Origin: an uncultured Halieaceae bacterium
Lineage (GTDB): Bacteria > Pseudomonadota > Gammaproteobacteria > Pseudomonadales > Halieaceae
DNA length: 6,544 nucleotides
Direction: 5' to 3'
NCBI GenBank assembly: GCA_913063005.1
Contig: CAJXZI010000117.1
Location: 1-6,544 of the forward strand
The translations under genes and the position numbers were made by a program. Every line of letters begins with the position of its first letter. Within the stretch, counting starts at the first letter, position 1. Below are positions 1-6,492 of the stretch, piece after piece. The notes beneath the pieces were generated by a model. That model was given only the letters and a program-made list of their open reading frames with translations. It ran no database searches and was not told the origin of the DNA.

Positions 1-256
1 CGTTCATGGCATGGTGGGACTCAAGATGCGCGCGGTCTCGTCAGCGTTGCTGTTCTTTATCCTGAATATCATTGGCCTTGGTATGGGACCCACGACTGTC
101 GGTCTAGTGAGCGATATGCTGGTAGATCAGCACGGTACCGACTCGTTGCGTTACGCCATGATGTACATTGTGCCAACGGCGATGTTTGTCTCAGGCGTTT
201 TTTATGTAATTGCCTCACGCTTTATCCGTGAGGATCTCTCAAATGCGCCTGATTAA
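1..256 (+). CDS. MFS transporter, C-terminal fragment (5' end outside the window)
   Basis: This is the last part of a major facilitator superfamily permease. The reading frame is open from base 2 (V-H-G-M-V-G-L) to the TAA at 254-256, so the real start lies upstream and the ATG at 11 is internal. About 84 residues are visible. They hold two hydrophobic segments, roughly A12-V33 and M50-A68 counted from that internal Met. The stretch M-R-A-V-S-S-A...N-I-I-G-L-G-M-G-P...V-G-L-V-S-D matches the conserved region around the penultimate helices of spinster-like and related MFS proteins. The protein would sit in the inner membrane and act as a secondary transporter; the substrate cannot be read from this fragment. 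A complete family member has about 400-450 residues. The gene converges on the acylase gene, with a hairpin terminator between them. Family assignment is fairly secure; substrate is unknown. Confidence 0.8.
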   Translation, partial: VHGMVGLKMRAVSSALLFFILNIIGLGMGPTTVGLVSDMLVDQHGTDSLRYAMMYIVPTAMFVSGVFYVIASRFIREDLSNAPD

Positions 257-285
257 GAGACCGTTTTAGAAACCCGCATAAATTT

Positions 286-310
286 AAAGCCCGCTCTTGC
301 GGGCTTTTTT
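286..310 (+). terminator. Rho-independent terminator between convergent genes
   Basis: A perfect 9-bp inverted repeat (AAAGCCCGC at 286-294, GCGGGCTTT at 299-307) encloses a 4-nt loop TCTT and runs into a T tract (305-310). It lies 29 nt after the transporter stop codon, as expected for intrinsic termination of that gene. The acylase stop codon on the other strand is only a few bases away. Read on the minus strand the same stem is followed by TTTAAATTT, a weaker U-rich tail, so the element may terminate both genes. Confidence 0.9.
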
Positions 311-313
311 GTG

Positions 314-2848
314 TCAATTTGACGAGCTGACAATTCGGGTCGATACGGCGTTTTCCTCAATATCAACGGGCGTGTAGCGAATAGGGCGCCAAGCTTTTTC
401 CGCGTACAACTGCGTTTGATCGTCGAAATGAGGAGAATTCGGGTCGCCCGACTGCGAATAAGACAAAAGGGCCTCCGCTTCTGGGCCATCATCTGTCCAG
501 CCTAAAGTCATGATGAAGCTCGACCCATGGACTACGTTGTAGCCTGTCTTGGATAAGCTATTGCTGTCGGCGACGAACTCATTGCTACCCGAAAATATCG
601 GTGTTTCTGTTGGGTTATTACCGGGCGTATTTGTTACTTGTAGGTTAGCTATGCCCTCGTGCCGATTACCGCCGTGGAGCGGGTACTGACGGTCAAATCG
701 GTGGCCTATTTGTAAATTGCCCAGCGCAGCGTCAAGCGCGATGCCTTCACCTTGAAGCAGTAGGACAGCCTCAGCGAGTTTGTCCAGTGCCGCGGCTGTA
801 TTAGCGAGCCCCGAGGGTGTGGTGACTGGTTCAGTTGGGTTGAATCTGTTTTTGAAAAGTGACGATCCCAGATAGGTCTCGTCATAAGGGTAGCGTGTTA
901 CCCACTCTCGAAAGAGCACTGCGCCGCGTGATTCGCTGTTGAAGGTTCGGTCCCAGTCTGTGAGCACAGCACAAGCTTCTTCGAGGTTCACGCTTGCCCC
1001 TTCAATGACGCGATCAGGTTGGTCACCACAAGCAGCTAAGAGCTCAGGCAAAAGCATCGCCGCTGTAAGGCTGTCATTGCTAAATAACGCGGTCTGAATC
1101 TCGTCTCGACTAAACTTCCCATCCGACCCCGCATAACCGTAGCTGCTATCGGGTCTCAGTAAGGCAATGTTCATCCGTGTTCGCACGCTACGCGGTGTCA
1201 TCGTGGGACCATAAAGCGGTGACAAAGACGCAGCAGGGTTGTCCGGATCACTCAACCAGTAGCTGTCATTGGCATTGAAAACATACTGCTCGCTTTCAAT
1301 GAGTGGACGACGCTCAAACGGCTCGGTATTCGGAACGGGAGAAGATGTCTCAAGCCAGTCGTTCATCGCTGTGCTCCCGTCTAAGATCACCAATCCTTTG
1401 GAGAGGAATAGGTACTGTAATTTGGGAACTGCTTTGATCGTGTCGTGCCAGGCGCCGATGGCGGCATCGCTCAAGGCGCCCACGTTGGAATTATCGATAT
1501 AAACCGCACGGCCATCCGCAGAAGCGGCAATGGTGTTTACCCAGGGCATCGCGTTGTATTGCCGGTGAGCATCGATGAACGCATCCATACTTTCTGCGCT
1601 ACCCATAGCCTGCCACTGAGCGAATGTGTGGATGTTCTCGGCGTTTGCGTCTCGAACAGCAAAAGCAGTCATGGGGTCATCGCTGAGCCCTGGCAGCACC
1701 ATCAGTGGACCGTGATGTGAGAACCAAACTGTGTGGGCTTTGTTGACAGGCCCTTCGGGCGTTTTGATGGTGATGTTAACCTCGGTGGATGTGAGTTCTT
1801 GCCACCCATCTTCAAATCGGTACTGACTCGGGTTGTCCGGATTCAAAGTAAGTTGATACACGACCGTGCGCTTAGAGTTCGATACCGTGTGCGACCACCC
1901 TACGGCATCGTTAAAGCCAATTGCCACGCCAGGTGTACCGACCAAACCCGCGCCATAGGCGTTATAAACGCCGGGTATGGTCAGGTGTTTTTCCCAAAAA
2001 CGTGCGATCCCGTACCAAGGGTAGTGCGGGTTGGCGAGGAGTAAGCCCTTACCATTTTCTGAGCGATTGGTGCCGACTGCCCAGGCGTTTGACCCCATAT
2101 CGCGGAGTTTCATGTCTGTTAGCGTGGCAGCCATAGAGGGGGCTTCGTCCAGCGCTGCGATGCGGCTGCCTCGATGACTGATGGGTGTTACGGATTGCTC
2201 GCTGTTCGCAAGTATTTGTGTCTCGGGCGCCAACTTTTGAAGTGTGGCTACTTCAACTGAAGACTCGATAGACGGGGGTGCGGCGGCAGTAATCGCACCT
2301 GCGATACGAGGTAGTGTATGTACCAAGGTCACATACTGCGCCATGAAATCCTCGGCGGTCGCGGGCCGTACCCAATCAGCCCCGTCGCACCAAGACCCAA
2401 AATTCCCCTGCTGTTCGGTCACATATTGGCTGTAGCCCGCGGCATAGCCCTCGATCCACTCCCTAATTTGCGGCGTTTGTTCGGCCAATGCGCGCTTAGA
2501 TTTTTCTGAAATGCCGAGTGCTTTGACGACAATATCGCGGCTGGCGTTTCGGTTTTTGGGTCCAGGGCCGAAGACAGCGGCGCTCTCGCCACGGGATTGG
2601 ACTAGCGCAAGGGCCATGTTGCAGAGCTGATCCTCGGCCGCCGTATACGCCTCACCAAAGCCGAGTGACCCCCACGAGTCCGCCGTAATATGCGGAATGC
2701 CAAATTCCGTTTTTACAACGGTCGCAGTGTATTTGGGGGTGGCTAATTCGGTTTCTGACTCATGGCACCCAGCAATCGCAACCGTGGAAAGTATGCTCAA
2801 AAAACCAACGAGGCGTTTAAGGAGTAAAGATCGAGTTAGTGAGCTCAT
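314..2848 (-). CDS. Lipoprotein N-terminal-nucleophile acylase of the penicillin amidase / AHL acylase family
   Basis: An 844-residue Ntn hydrolase precursor that should cleave amide-linked acyl groups, for example from N-acyl-homoserine lactones or related acyl amides. An N-terminal hydrophobic stretch (about L8-A26) ends in the lipobox I-A-G-C with Cys28, implying export and lipid anchoring; His at +2 favours the outer membrane by the E. coli rule. Autocleavage is expected at G252-S253 in the motif M-G-S-N-A-W-A-V-G, making Ser253 the beta-chain nucleophile. Relative to it, His275 (beta 23, in A-N-P-H-Y-P-W) and Val322 (beta 70) fall exactly where PvdQ has its active-site residues, and N525/N527 in N-A-N-D supply the oxyanion Asn region. 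The C-terminal motif S-Q-S-G-D-P-N-S-P-H (797-807) is also typical. C607 and C625 may form a disulphide. It is longer than PvdQ (about 760). The start is supported by AAAGG at 2856-2860. Family certain; substrate unknown, and no luxI/luxR is in view. Confidence 0.92.
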   Translation of the reverse strand: MSSLTRSLLLKRLVGFLSILSTVAIAGCHESETELATPKYTATVVKTEFGIPHITADSWGSLGFGEAYTAAEDQLCNMALALVQSRGESAAVFGPGPKNRNASRDIVVKALGISEKSKRALAEQTPQIREWIEGYAAGYSQYVTEQQGNFGSWCDGADWVRPATAEDFMAQYVTLVHTLPRIAGAITAAAPPSIESSVEVATLQKLAPETQILANSEQSVTPISHRGSRIAALDEAPSMAATLTDMKLRDMGSNAWAVGTNRSENGKGLLLANPHYPWYGIARFWEKHLTIPGVYNAYGAGLVGTPGVAIGFNDAVGWSHTVSNSKRTVVYQLTLNPDNPSQYRFEDGWQELTSTEVNITIKTPEGPVNKAHTVWFSHHGPLMVLPGLSDDPMTAFAVRDANAENIHTFAQWQAMGSAESMDAFIDAHRQYNAMPWVNTIAASADGRAVYIDNSNVGALSDAAIGAWHDTIKAVPKLQYLFLSKGLVILDGSTAMNDWLETSSPVPNTEPFERRPLIESEQYVFNANDSYWLSDPDNPAASLSPLYGPTMTPRSVRTRMNIALLRPDSSYGYAGSDGKFSRDEIQTALFSNDSLTAAMLLPELLAACGDQPDRVIEGASVNLEEACAVLTDWDRTFNSESRGAVLFREWVTRYPYDETYLGSSLFKNRFNPTEPVTTPSGLANTAAALDKLAEAVLLLQGEGIALDAALGNLQIGHRFDRQYPLHGGNRHEGIANLQVTNTPGNNPTETPIFSGSNEFVADSNSLSKTGYNVVHGSSFIMTLGWTDDGPEAEALLSYSQSGDPNSPHFDDQTQLYAEKAWRPIRYTPVDIEENAVSTRIVSSSN

Positions 2849-3245
2849 AGAAAAGCCTTTGTAATTATTGTGACGCTCGCAACGTTAACCCAAAAGAAAA
2901 CCCGCTTGCTAGTGAGCCGAGGCTTGCAAGAATGAACGCTTATCTATCGAGGGCATTTTTCTCCGGAAGCAAAGAGAGACGGACGTAGCATGACGAACTT
3001 TGAGTTTGATGGGCGCATAACGATTAGTCGCCCGCCCCTGATGGTGGGAGCCCTGACCATCTGAGGGGTGGTTTTGGTCAGACTGATCATGGGAAGAATG
3101 GTCATGGAAAGATCGGCCACAGAAAGAGCGACCATGGAAAGATCGGCCATGGAAAGAGCCCTCATAGAGCGGGTGATCGTTTAAAACGTGATCGTGGAAC
3201 CTTTGATCAAGAGGATAAAGTTAGGTAATGAAGATAAATTGCTCG
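2849..3245. other. 397-bp gene-poor gap between acylase and hydratase genes
   Basis: No convincing gene lies here. The half next to the acylase (about 2849-3054) must carry that gene's leader and probably its promoter, but I see no well-spaced sigma-70 pair. The other half is a degenerate 15-bp repeat array, listed separately. Short open frames exist on both strands (for example 2990-3064 on plus, and 3165-2944 on minus), but none has a clear Shine-Dalgarno sequence. No hairpin plus T-tract terminator is visible after the hydratase gene on the minus strand. Confidence 0.6.
3055..3219. repeat. Degenerate 15-bp tandem repeat array, about 11 units
   Basis: The sequence can be divided into consecutive 15-bp units starting at 3055, with plus-strand consensus about GRYCATGGAAAGAKC. 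The best units are 3100-3114, 3115-3129, 3130-3144 and 3145-3159. The 30-bp pairs 3100-3129 and 3130-3159 match at 26 of 30 positions, so there is also a 30-bp higher-order period. Units decay toward both ends: 3175, 3190 and 3205 keep mainly the leading GATC. Because 15 is a multiple of three, open frames through the array give pentapeptide periodicity on both strands. The array probably arose by local duplication; its function is unknown. Confidence 0.75.
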
Positions 3246-3971
3246 TTAGGCGTCTTCGATCGTGAACTGAATCGATCCCAGATGGCCAAAATGAATTGCG
3301 TATTCACCGGGTTCTCCGGTCAGTGCTGAGCCGTTAGTTCCCGCCAACAAAATGCCGCCTTTCGGGAGTGAGTAGCCGAGTTCCCTGGCTTTTGCCATAC
3401 ACCACGCATGCGCAGATCTTGGTCCGCCGAGGGAATCCATCGGTGTGGTTGTGAGCAATGTCTCGCCATCGCGAGTGGCCACGATTTCAAGCGCAGAGAG
3501 CGCATCAAAATCGAAGCTATCCCAGTCTGCCATGTCACCACGGATAAATTGATCCGCACCTAGATTACAGAGTGTGACGTTACCCGGCGTCATATCCTCC
3601 GGACGTGCGAAGTCTAGACTGACAAATTCAATCGCTGGCCCTACGGCAATTGGATTACCGCCTGCGTCAAAGGTAACCGCCATCTCGCACTCGATACGCC
3701 TGTGCGGCGAATACGGCAGGCGGCCACCGCTAGTAATTTCCCGATTTTGGTACAGCAGTCCAATGAGGGCTTCTTCGAGACCAAATAGTTTTTGTAAGTC
3801 GGTGTTTGTGACGCCTGCCTTGATACCCGCTGGCATGCCTGAGACACGCTGAGTGAGTTCGGGTAGCGACTGATAAGCATCCGCTACCGTAATACCGGCT
3901 GGGAACTCGGGGAGCTGAGTGTTAGCACTGATCGCATTAGCAAGAGCGTCAATGAGAGCGTCAGAAATCAT
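3246..3971 (-). CDS. 2-keto-4-pentenoate hydratase / FAH-superfamily enzyme (MhpD/HpcG-like)
   Basis: A 241-residue cytoplasmic enzyme of the hydratase/decarboxylase branch of the fumarylacetoacetate hydrolase superfamily. Members add water to, or decarboxylate, 2-hydroxy-alkadienoates and 2-oxo-enoates in meta-cleavage and related aromatic pathways, using Mg2+ or Mn2+. Visible family features are G-I-K-A-G-V-T with Lys51, the metal-ligand pair E94-C-E96 in I-E-C-E-M-A-V, E115 in P-A-I-E-F-V as third ligand candidate, and the C-terminal L-L-A-G-T-N-G-S-A and H-F-G-H-L-G-S-I blocks. The usual N-A-S-x-G-G region is replaced by N-L-G-A-D-Q (136-141), so it is not an orthodox MhpD. It is slightly shorter than the usual 260 residues. 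It is the third gene of the SDR-dioxygenase-hydratase set, 36 nt after the dioxygenase. Its Shine-Dalgarno is weak (GAGA just before the ATG). The exact reaction (hydratase versus decarboxylase) is unresolved. Confidence 0.82.
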   Translation of the reverse strand: MISDALIDALANAISANTQLPEFPAGITVADAYQSLPELTQRVSGMPAGIKAGVTNTDLQKLFGLEEALIGLLYQNREITSGGRLPYSPHRRIECEMAVTFDAGGNPIAVGPAIEFVSLDFARPEDMTPGNVTLCNLGADQFIRGDMADWDSFDFDALSALEIVATRDGETLLTTTPMDSLGGPRSAHAWCMAKARELGYSLPKGGILLAGTNGSALTGEPGEYAIHFGHLGSIQFTIEDA

Positions 3972-4007
3972 GGGTCTCAGTTTTCTTACGTTATGGCTTT
4001 CGATCCA

Positions 4008-4856
4008 TCACCACTGGGTGTCAGCAATGGTGACGCGGTGGAGCAGTCGGTCGTAGCCATCGAAGCCACCCGTTGCTGAATGGAGCAGAGAACGGTTGTC
4101 CCAGATCACTAGCATGTCTTTTTCCCATTTGTGGCGGTACTGGAACTTCTCCTGAGTTTGATGGACATACAACTCCATAGCGAAGGCTTGAGACTCCTCA
4201 GGAGACATGCCTTCAAAACTTTGTATGTAGGCCGCTGACGAAAATAATGCTTTGGCGCCGGTCTCGTGGTGCTCTCGAACGAGCGGGTGAGGACAGGTTT
4301 CTCGTGCTTTTTCGCTGGGCTTGATCTTCATGCTGCGACCAGCTTCTCGATCGCTTTCACCATAGGCGCCATCGGGGGCATAGCCGAGTGCAGCAGAGTG
4401 GATGGCAGTGAGGCCTTCAACTTTCTCGCGGAGCTCGTCGGGCATCTCCTCGTAGGCTTTCACTTGGTCAGCAAACAAGGTGTCGCCACCATGCGGAGGA
4501 ATGGTGATACCAAACAGTGCTGTGCCCGCCGGTGGAATTGGCATGAAACTCCAATCGGTATGGAATATCTCGGCAAAGATGGGCGTTTTCTCATCAGCAT
4601 TTCGCTGAATCGCGCAAATATTCGGGTAGCCTTCAATGTGACCGAAAAACGGGTCTTCTCCGACCTCACCGAAATATTGCGCTACGCGCTCGAGGTCCTC
4701 AGGCGTAAGTGCCTGATTCGGTAGGGCAATGACCTTGTGCTCGAGCCAGAGTTGTCTGAGCTCAGCAATCTGTGAGTCGGTGAGGTCTTGGGTGAGATCG
4801 ATGCCCTCGATGCGAGCGCCGCAGGCTTGTCCCGAGGGGGTAACGGTTAAAGTCAT
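4008..4856 (-). CDS. TauD/TfdA-family Fe(II)/2-oxoglutarate-dependent dioxygenase
   Basis: A complete 282-residue non-haem iron dioxygenase that should couple decarboxylation of 2-oxoglutarate to hydroxylation of a substrate, often leading to cleavage of a C-S, C-O or C-N bond. The facial triad is intact: His99 and Asp101 in F-H-T-D-W-S-F, and His259 in N-R-S-L-L-H-S. Arg270 and Arg274 (R-L-L-H-R-V-T-I) lie 11 and 15 residues after the distal His, the same spacing as the 2OG-binding and substrate-acid-binding arginines of TauD; Thr126 in G-G-D-T-L-F-A-D fits the 2OG-contacting Thr. This suggests an acidic (carboxylate or sulfonate) substrate, but taurine or 2,4-D use cannot be assigned. GGAG lies 8 nt before the ATG. 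It is the middle gene of the apparent operon, 39 nt after the SDR and 36 nt before the hydratase. Confidence 0.92.
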   Translation of the reverse strand: MTLTVTPSGQACGARIEGIDLTQDLTDSQIAELRQLWLEHKVIALPNQALTPEDLERVAQYFGEVGEDPFFGHIEGYPNICAIQRNADEKTPIFAEIFHTDWSFMPIPPAGTALFGITIPPHGGDTLFADQVKAYEEMPDELREKVEGLTAIHSAALGYAPDGAYGESDREAGRSMKIKPSEKARETCPHPLVREHHETGAKALFSSAAYIQSFEGMSPEESQAFAMELYVHQTQEKFQYRHKWEKDMLVIWDNRSLLHSATGGFDGYDRLLHRVTIADTQW

Positions 4857-4895
4857 TCCGTGGTCTCCGCTAATTATTCTTTTATTCGTTTTAGA

Positions 4896-5660
4896 TTACG
4901 GTGCGTGATTCCACCATGCTAAGTCTGAATAGGCGCGCAGGTCTAGTTCGTGCGTCCAGGCTGAGCGATGTTGATGCGCGATGTGGAAGTAGGTTTCCGC
5001 CATTTCACGCGGTAGTAAAAGTCCGTCGTCTTTCCCGCGGGTCTCGCGGAGTTTTTCGAACATTTCAGCACCCAACATTTTTCCAAGTGTATCGGGTGCG
5101 TCGACGGCGCCATCAACAATGATATGTGCAACGTGAATTCCCTTGGACGCATACTCGGCGTTCAGTGTTTGACAGAGCATGCGTCGGCCGCCCATGGCAG
5201 CCGCGTGTGAATGCTGCCCGGCGTTACCGCGCACTGCAGCTGTGGCTGAGGTCACCAGAATGGTGCCCGTACCGCGGGCTTCCATGGCTGGGATCACTGC
5301 TTTGGCGAGTCGGAATAAGCCCATACAGGCCATCTGCCATCCCAGTTCAAACGTTTTTAGTGCGGTGCTCTCGAGTGAACGGTTACCGATCTGCGCCCCC
5401 AAGTTAAAGAGCACCACCTCGATAGGACCGATTTGCTCAACTTCTTCGACTAATTTCTCGATGGCGCCTTCTTCAACGGCGTTGAGCATGTGGCCTGAGG
5501 CTGAACCACCGTTTGACTCAATCCCATCTACAAGCTTTTGCATGCCTTCTGCGTCACTCCGCCGGCAGAGTGCGGCGTGATAGCCATTTTCTGCAAACTT
5601 AGCACCTACTGAACCGCCAATGCCCGCGCCCGCGCCGATAATCAAACATACTTTTTTCAT
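4896..5660 (-). CDS. Atypical short-chain dehydrogenase/reductase lacking the catalytic Tyr and Lys
   Basis: A 254-residue classical-SDR-sized Rossmann protein. The dinucleotide motif is intact (G9-A-G-A-G13-I-G15 in I-I-G-A-G-A-G-I-G), and N86-L-G-A stands in place of N-N-A-G. Two arginines (R33, R34) after strand 2 would suit NADPH. The active site is strongly altered: the YxxxK motif reads H152-A-A-A-M156, the catalytic Ser position is T137-S138-A139 with Ala at the expected register, and the tetrad Asn position is A111 in M-A-C-M-G. The C-terminal S-A-W-T-H-E-L-D-L-R segment (233-242) is typical of one SDR branch whose members, as I recall, often carry Phe for Tyr but keep the Lys. So cofactor binding is likely but standard hydride-transfer chemistry is doubtful. 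GGAGA lies 8 nt before the ATG. It is the first gene of the presumed operon. Confidence 0.88.
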   Translation of the reverse strand: MKKVCLIIGAGAGIGGSVGAKFAENGYHAALCRRSDAEGMQKLVDGIESNGGSASGHMLNAVEEGAIEKLVEEVEQIGPIEVVLFNLGAQIGNRSLESTALKTFELGWQMACMGLFRLAKAVIPAMEARGTGTILVTSATAAVRGNAGQHSHAAAMGGRRMLCQTLNAEYASKGIHVAHIIVDGAVDAPDTLGKMLGAEMFEKLRETRGKDDGLLLPREMAETYFHIAHQHRSAWTHELDLRAYSDLAWWNHAP

Positions 5661-5685
5661 ATCAATGTTCTCCGATGCTTAGTGA

Positions 5686-5832
5686 CCTATCTTAAGTTGG
5701 CCGTTACCGATGTCTGTCGAGTGGAAGAGCGCATTGCTCGTCAAACGTGAAATCTACACCACACCGCTTGCGCGCCACCTAGTTGGGCTGTTTGAAATCG
5801 TAGCGAAAGAGGTCAATGAGTCGCTTGGGTGA
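5686..5832 (+). pseudogene. Probable relic: C-terminal end of a LysR-type transcriptional regulator
   Basis: The plus-strand frame from 5686 to the TGA at 5830-5832 encodes about 48 residues: P-I-L-S-W-P-L-P-M-S-V-E-W-K, then A-L-L-V-K-R-E-I-Y-T-T-P-L-A-R-H-L-V-G-L-F. This resembles the last strand and helix of LysR-family effector domains (pattern W-P-L-P, then L-x-x-R, then T-P-x-A-x-x-L/F). An in-frame TGA at 5683-5685 closes the frame upstream, where the SDR gene begins, and the internal ATG at 5710 has no Shine-Dalgarno. I therefore read it as a 5'-truncated regulator rather than an active gene. It ends 1 nt from the acyltransferase stop codon, tail to tail. The family call rests on sequence feel and is tentative; a short independent gene is the alternative. 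Confidence 0.4.
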
Positions 5833-5833
5833 T

Positions 5834-6418
5834 CTATAGCTTTGCGGGCGCTCGGCGCTGACCGGCTAGTCCCTGCTCTTTTACCGCAGTGATAATACTC
5901 TCCACATTGCTTAAATCTGTGATGAGCGTACCCAAGGTGAGCGTCTTCGTCTTGTAGTTCACAATGATGGGTACAACCGGTGCTGACGCGGCGATGGCGA
6001 TGCGCGCAAAGCCAGCTTTCAACGTCCCGTCGCTGTTGCGGGTTCCTTCTGGCGCAATACCAAGCATAAGCGAAGAGCGCGAGTTGAACTCACTCGCCAT
6101 CTTCTCAATCAAGCCTTGGGGTGATCGTCGGTCAACAGGAATGCCCCCAACCAAACGGAAGAACCATCCGTGTGGAAATTTAAAAAGCGTGTGCTTGCCC
6201 ATGTAGTTGAGCTTGAGGCCCCAACCCCAAATCACAGATAGCGCCAAAATAAAATCAAAGTTCGAGCTGTGCGGCAGCGCAACGAGAACTAGCTTTGACC
6301 TGTTTGGCAGGTTTCCCTCGAGTCGCCATCCAATGAGCTTAAAAACGAGTCGCCCGGTGAGGGTGCGAACAGGATGTTTTCGCTGGGGTACAGCATCGCC
6401 AAGACGGGGCCACTTCAT
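5834..6418 (-). CDS. PlsC-like lysophospholipid acyltransferase family protein
   Basis: A 194-residue glycerolipid-type acyltransferase, expected to transfer acyl chains from acyl-ACP or acyl-CoA to a lysophospholipid or similar acceptor at the inner membrane. The family blocks are present in order: H50-S-S-N-F-D55 (the catalytic HX4D motif, preceded by Leu-Pro rather than the usual Asn), G-G-I-P-V-D-R at 91-97, and P-E-G-T-R at 123-127 for acceptor phosphate binding. V-V-P-I at 148-151 corresponds to the fourth block. The protein is shorter than E. coli PlsC (245 residues) and lacks a long N-terminal membrane helix, as in the compact acyltransferase branch. No good Shine-Dalgarno precedes the ATG (the leader is A-rich), so the start is reasonable but not proven. 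The gene is transcribed toward the SDR operon but separated by 173 nt. Its true acceptor cannot be told. Confidence 0.87.
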   Translation of the reverse strand: MKWPRLGDAVPQRKHPVRTLTGRLVFKLIGWRLEGNLPNRSKLVLVALPHSSNFDFILALSVIWGWGLKLNYMGKHTLFKFPHGWFFRLVGGIPVDRRSPQGLIEKMASEFNSRSSLMLGIAPEGTRNSDGTLKAGFARIAIAASAPVVPIIVNYKTKTLTLGTLITDLSNVESIITAVKEQGLAGQRRAPAKL

Positions 6419-6452
6419 TGTTGTTATTTACGCCGTTTTATTGAAGGAACAA

Positions 6453-6481
6453 AGTATTCGTTGTTTTTACTTGTGTGGGAA
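6453..6481 (-). promoter_or_regulatory. Candidate sigma-70 promoter for the acyltransferase
   Basis: Read on the minus strand, TTCCCA (6481-6476, 4 of 6 to the -35 consensus) is followed after exactly 17 nt by AATACT (6458-6453, 4 of 6 to the -10 consensus). It would give a leader of about 30 nt before the ATG at 6418. The match is modest and only position and spacing recommend it. The GGGCTTT repeat begins 11 bp upstream of this -35. Confidence 0.3.
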
Positions 6482-6492
6482 GCACATTTTTT

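Noticed and set aside
286..307. Shared heptamer AAAGCCC/GGGCTTT between the terminator stem and the end-of-window repeat
   Set aside because: GC-rich terminator stems flanked by A/T runs often contain this string; a single match of 7 bp carries no weight.
1269..2509. Several 60-100-codon plus-strand open frames
   Set aside because: All lie antisense within the acylase gene, which is a full-length conserved frame; no similarity or leader supports them.
2864..2893. Minus-strand pair TTGGGT / AATAAT with 18-nt spacer as acylase promoter
   Set aside because: The -10 is good, but transcription would start at about 2857, inside the AAAGG ribosome-binding sequence (2856-2860), leaving no usable leader.
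2990..3064. 24-codon plus-strand ORF starting M-T-N-F-E-F
   Set aside because: Too short, with no convincing Shine-Dalgarno and no recognisable product; its frame then runs on into the repeat array.
3178..3188. CGTTTAAAACG dyad as a terminator or operator
   Set aside because: The arms are short and AT-rich with almost no loop, and no T tract follows; it cannot be told from chance.
4266..4724. 152-codon plus-strand open frame
   Set aside because: It lies wholly antisense to the dioxygenase gene, whose iron and 2OG residues are intact; the translated product has no recognisable family features.
5179..5580. 133-codon plus-strand open frame
   Set aside because: It is a Ser/Pro/Ala-rich antisense shadow of the SDR gene without a recognisable domain.
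5674..5720. TCGACA and TAAGAT upstream of the SDR gene as a promoter
   Set aside because: The spacer would be 20 nt, too long for a normal sigma-70 promoter, and the -10 match is weak.
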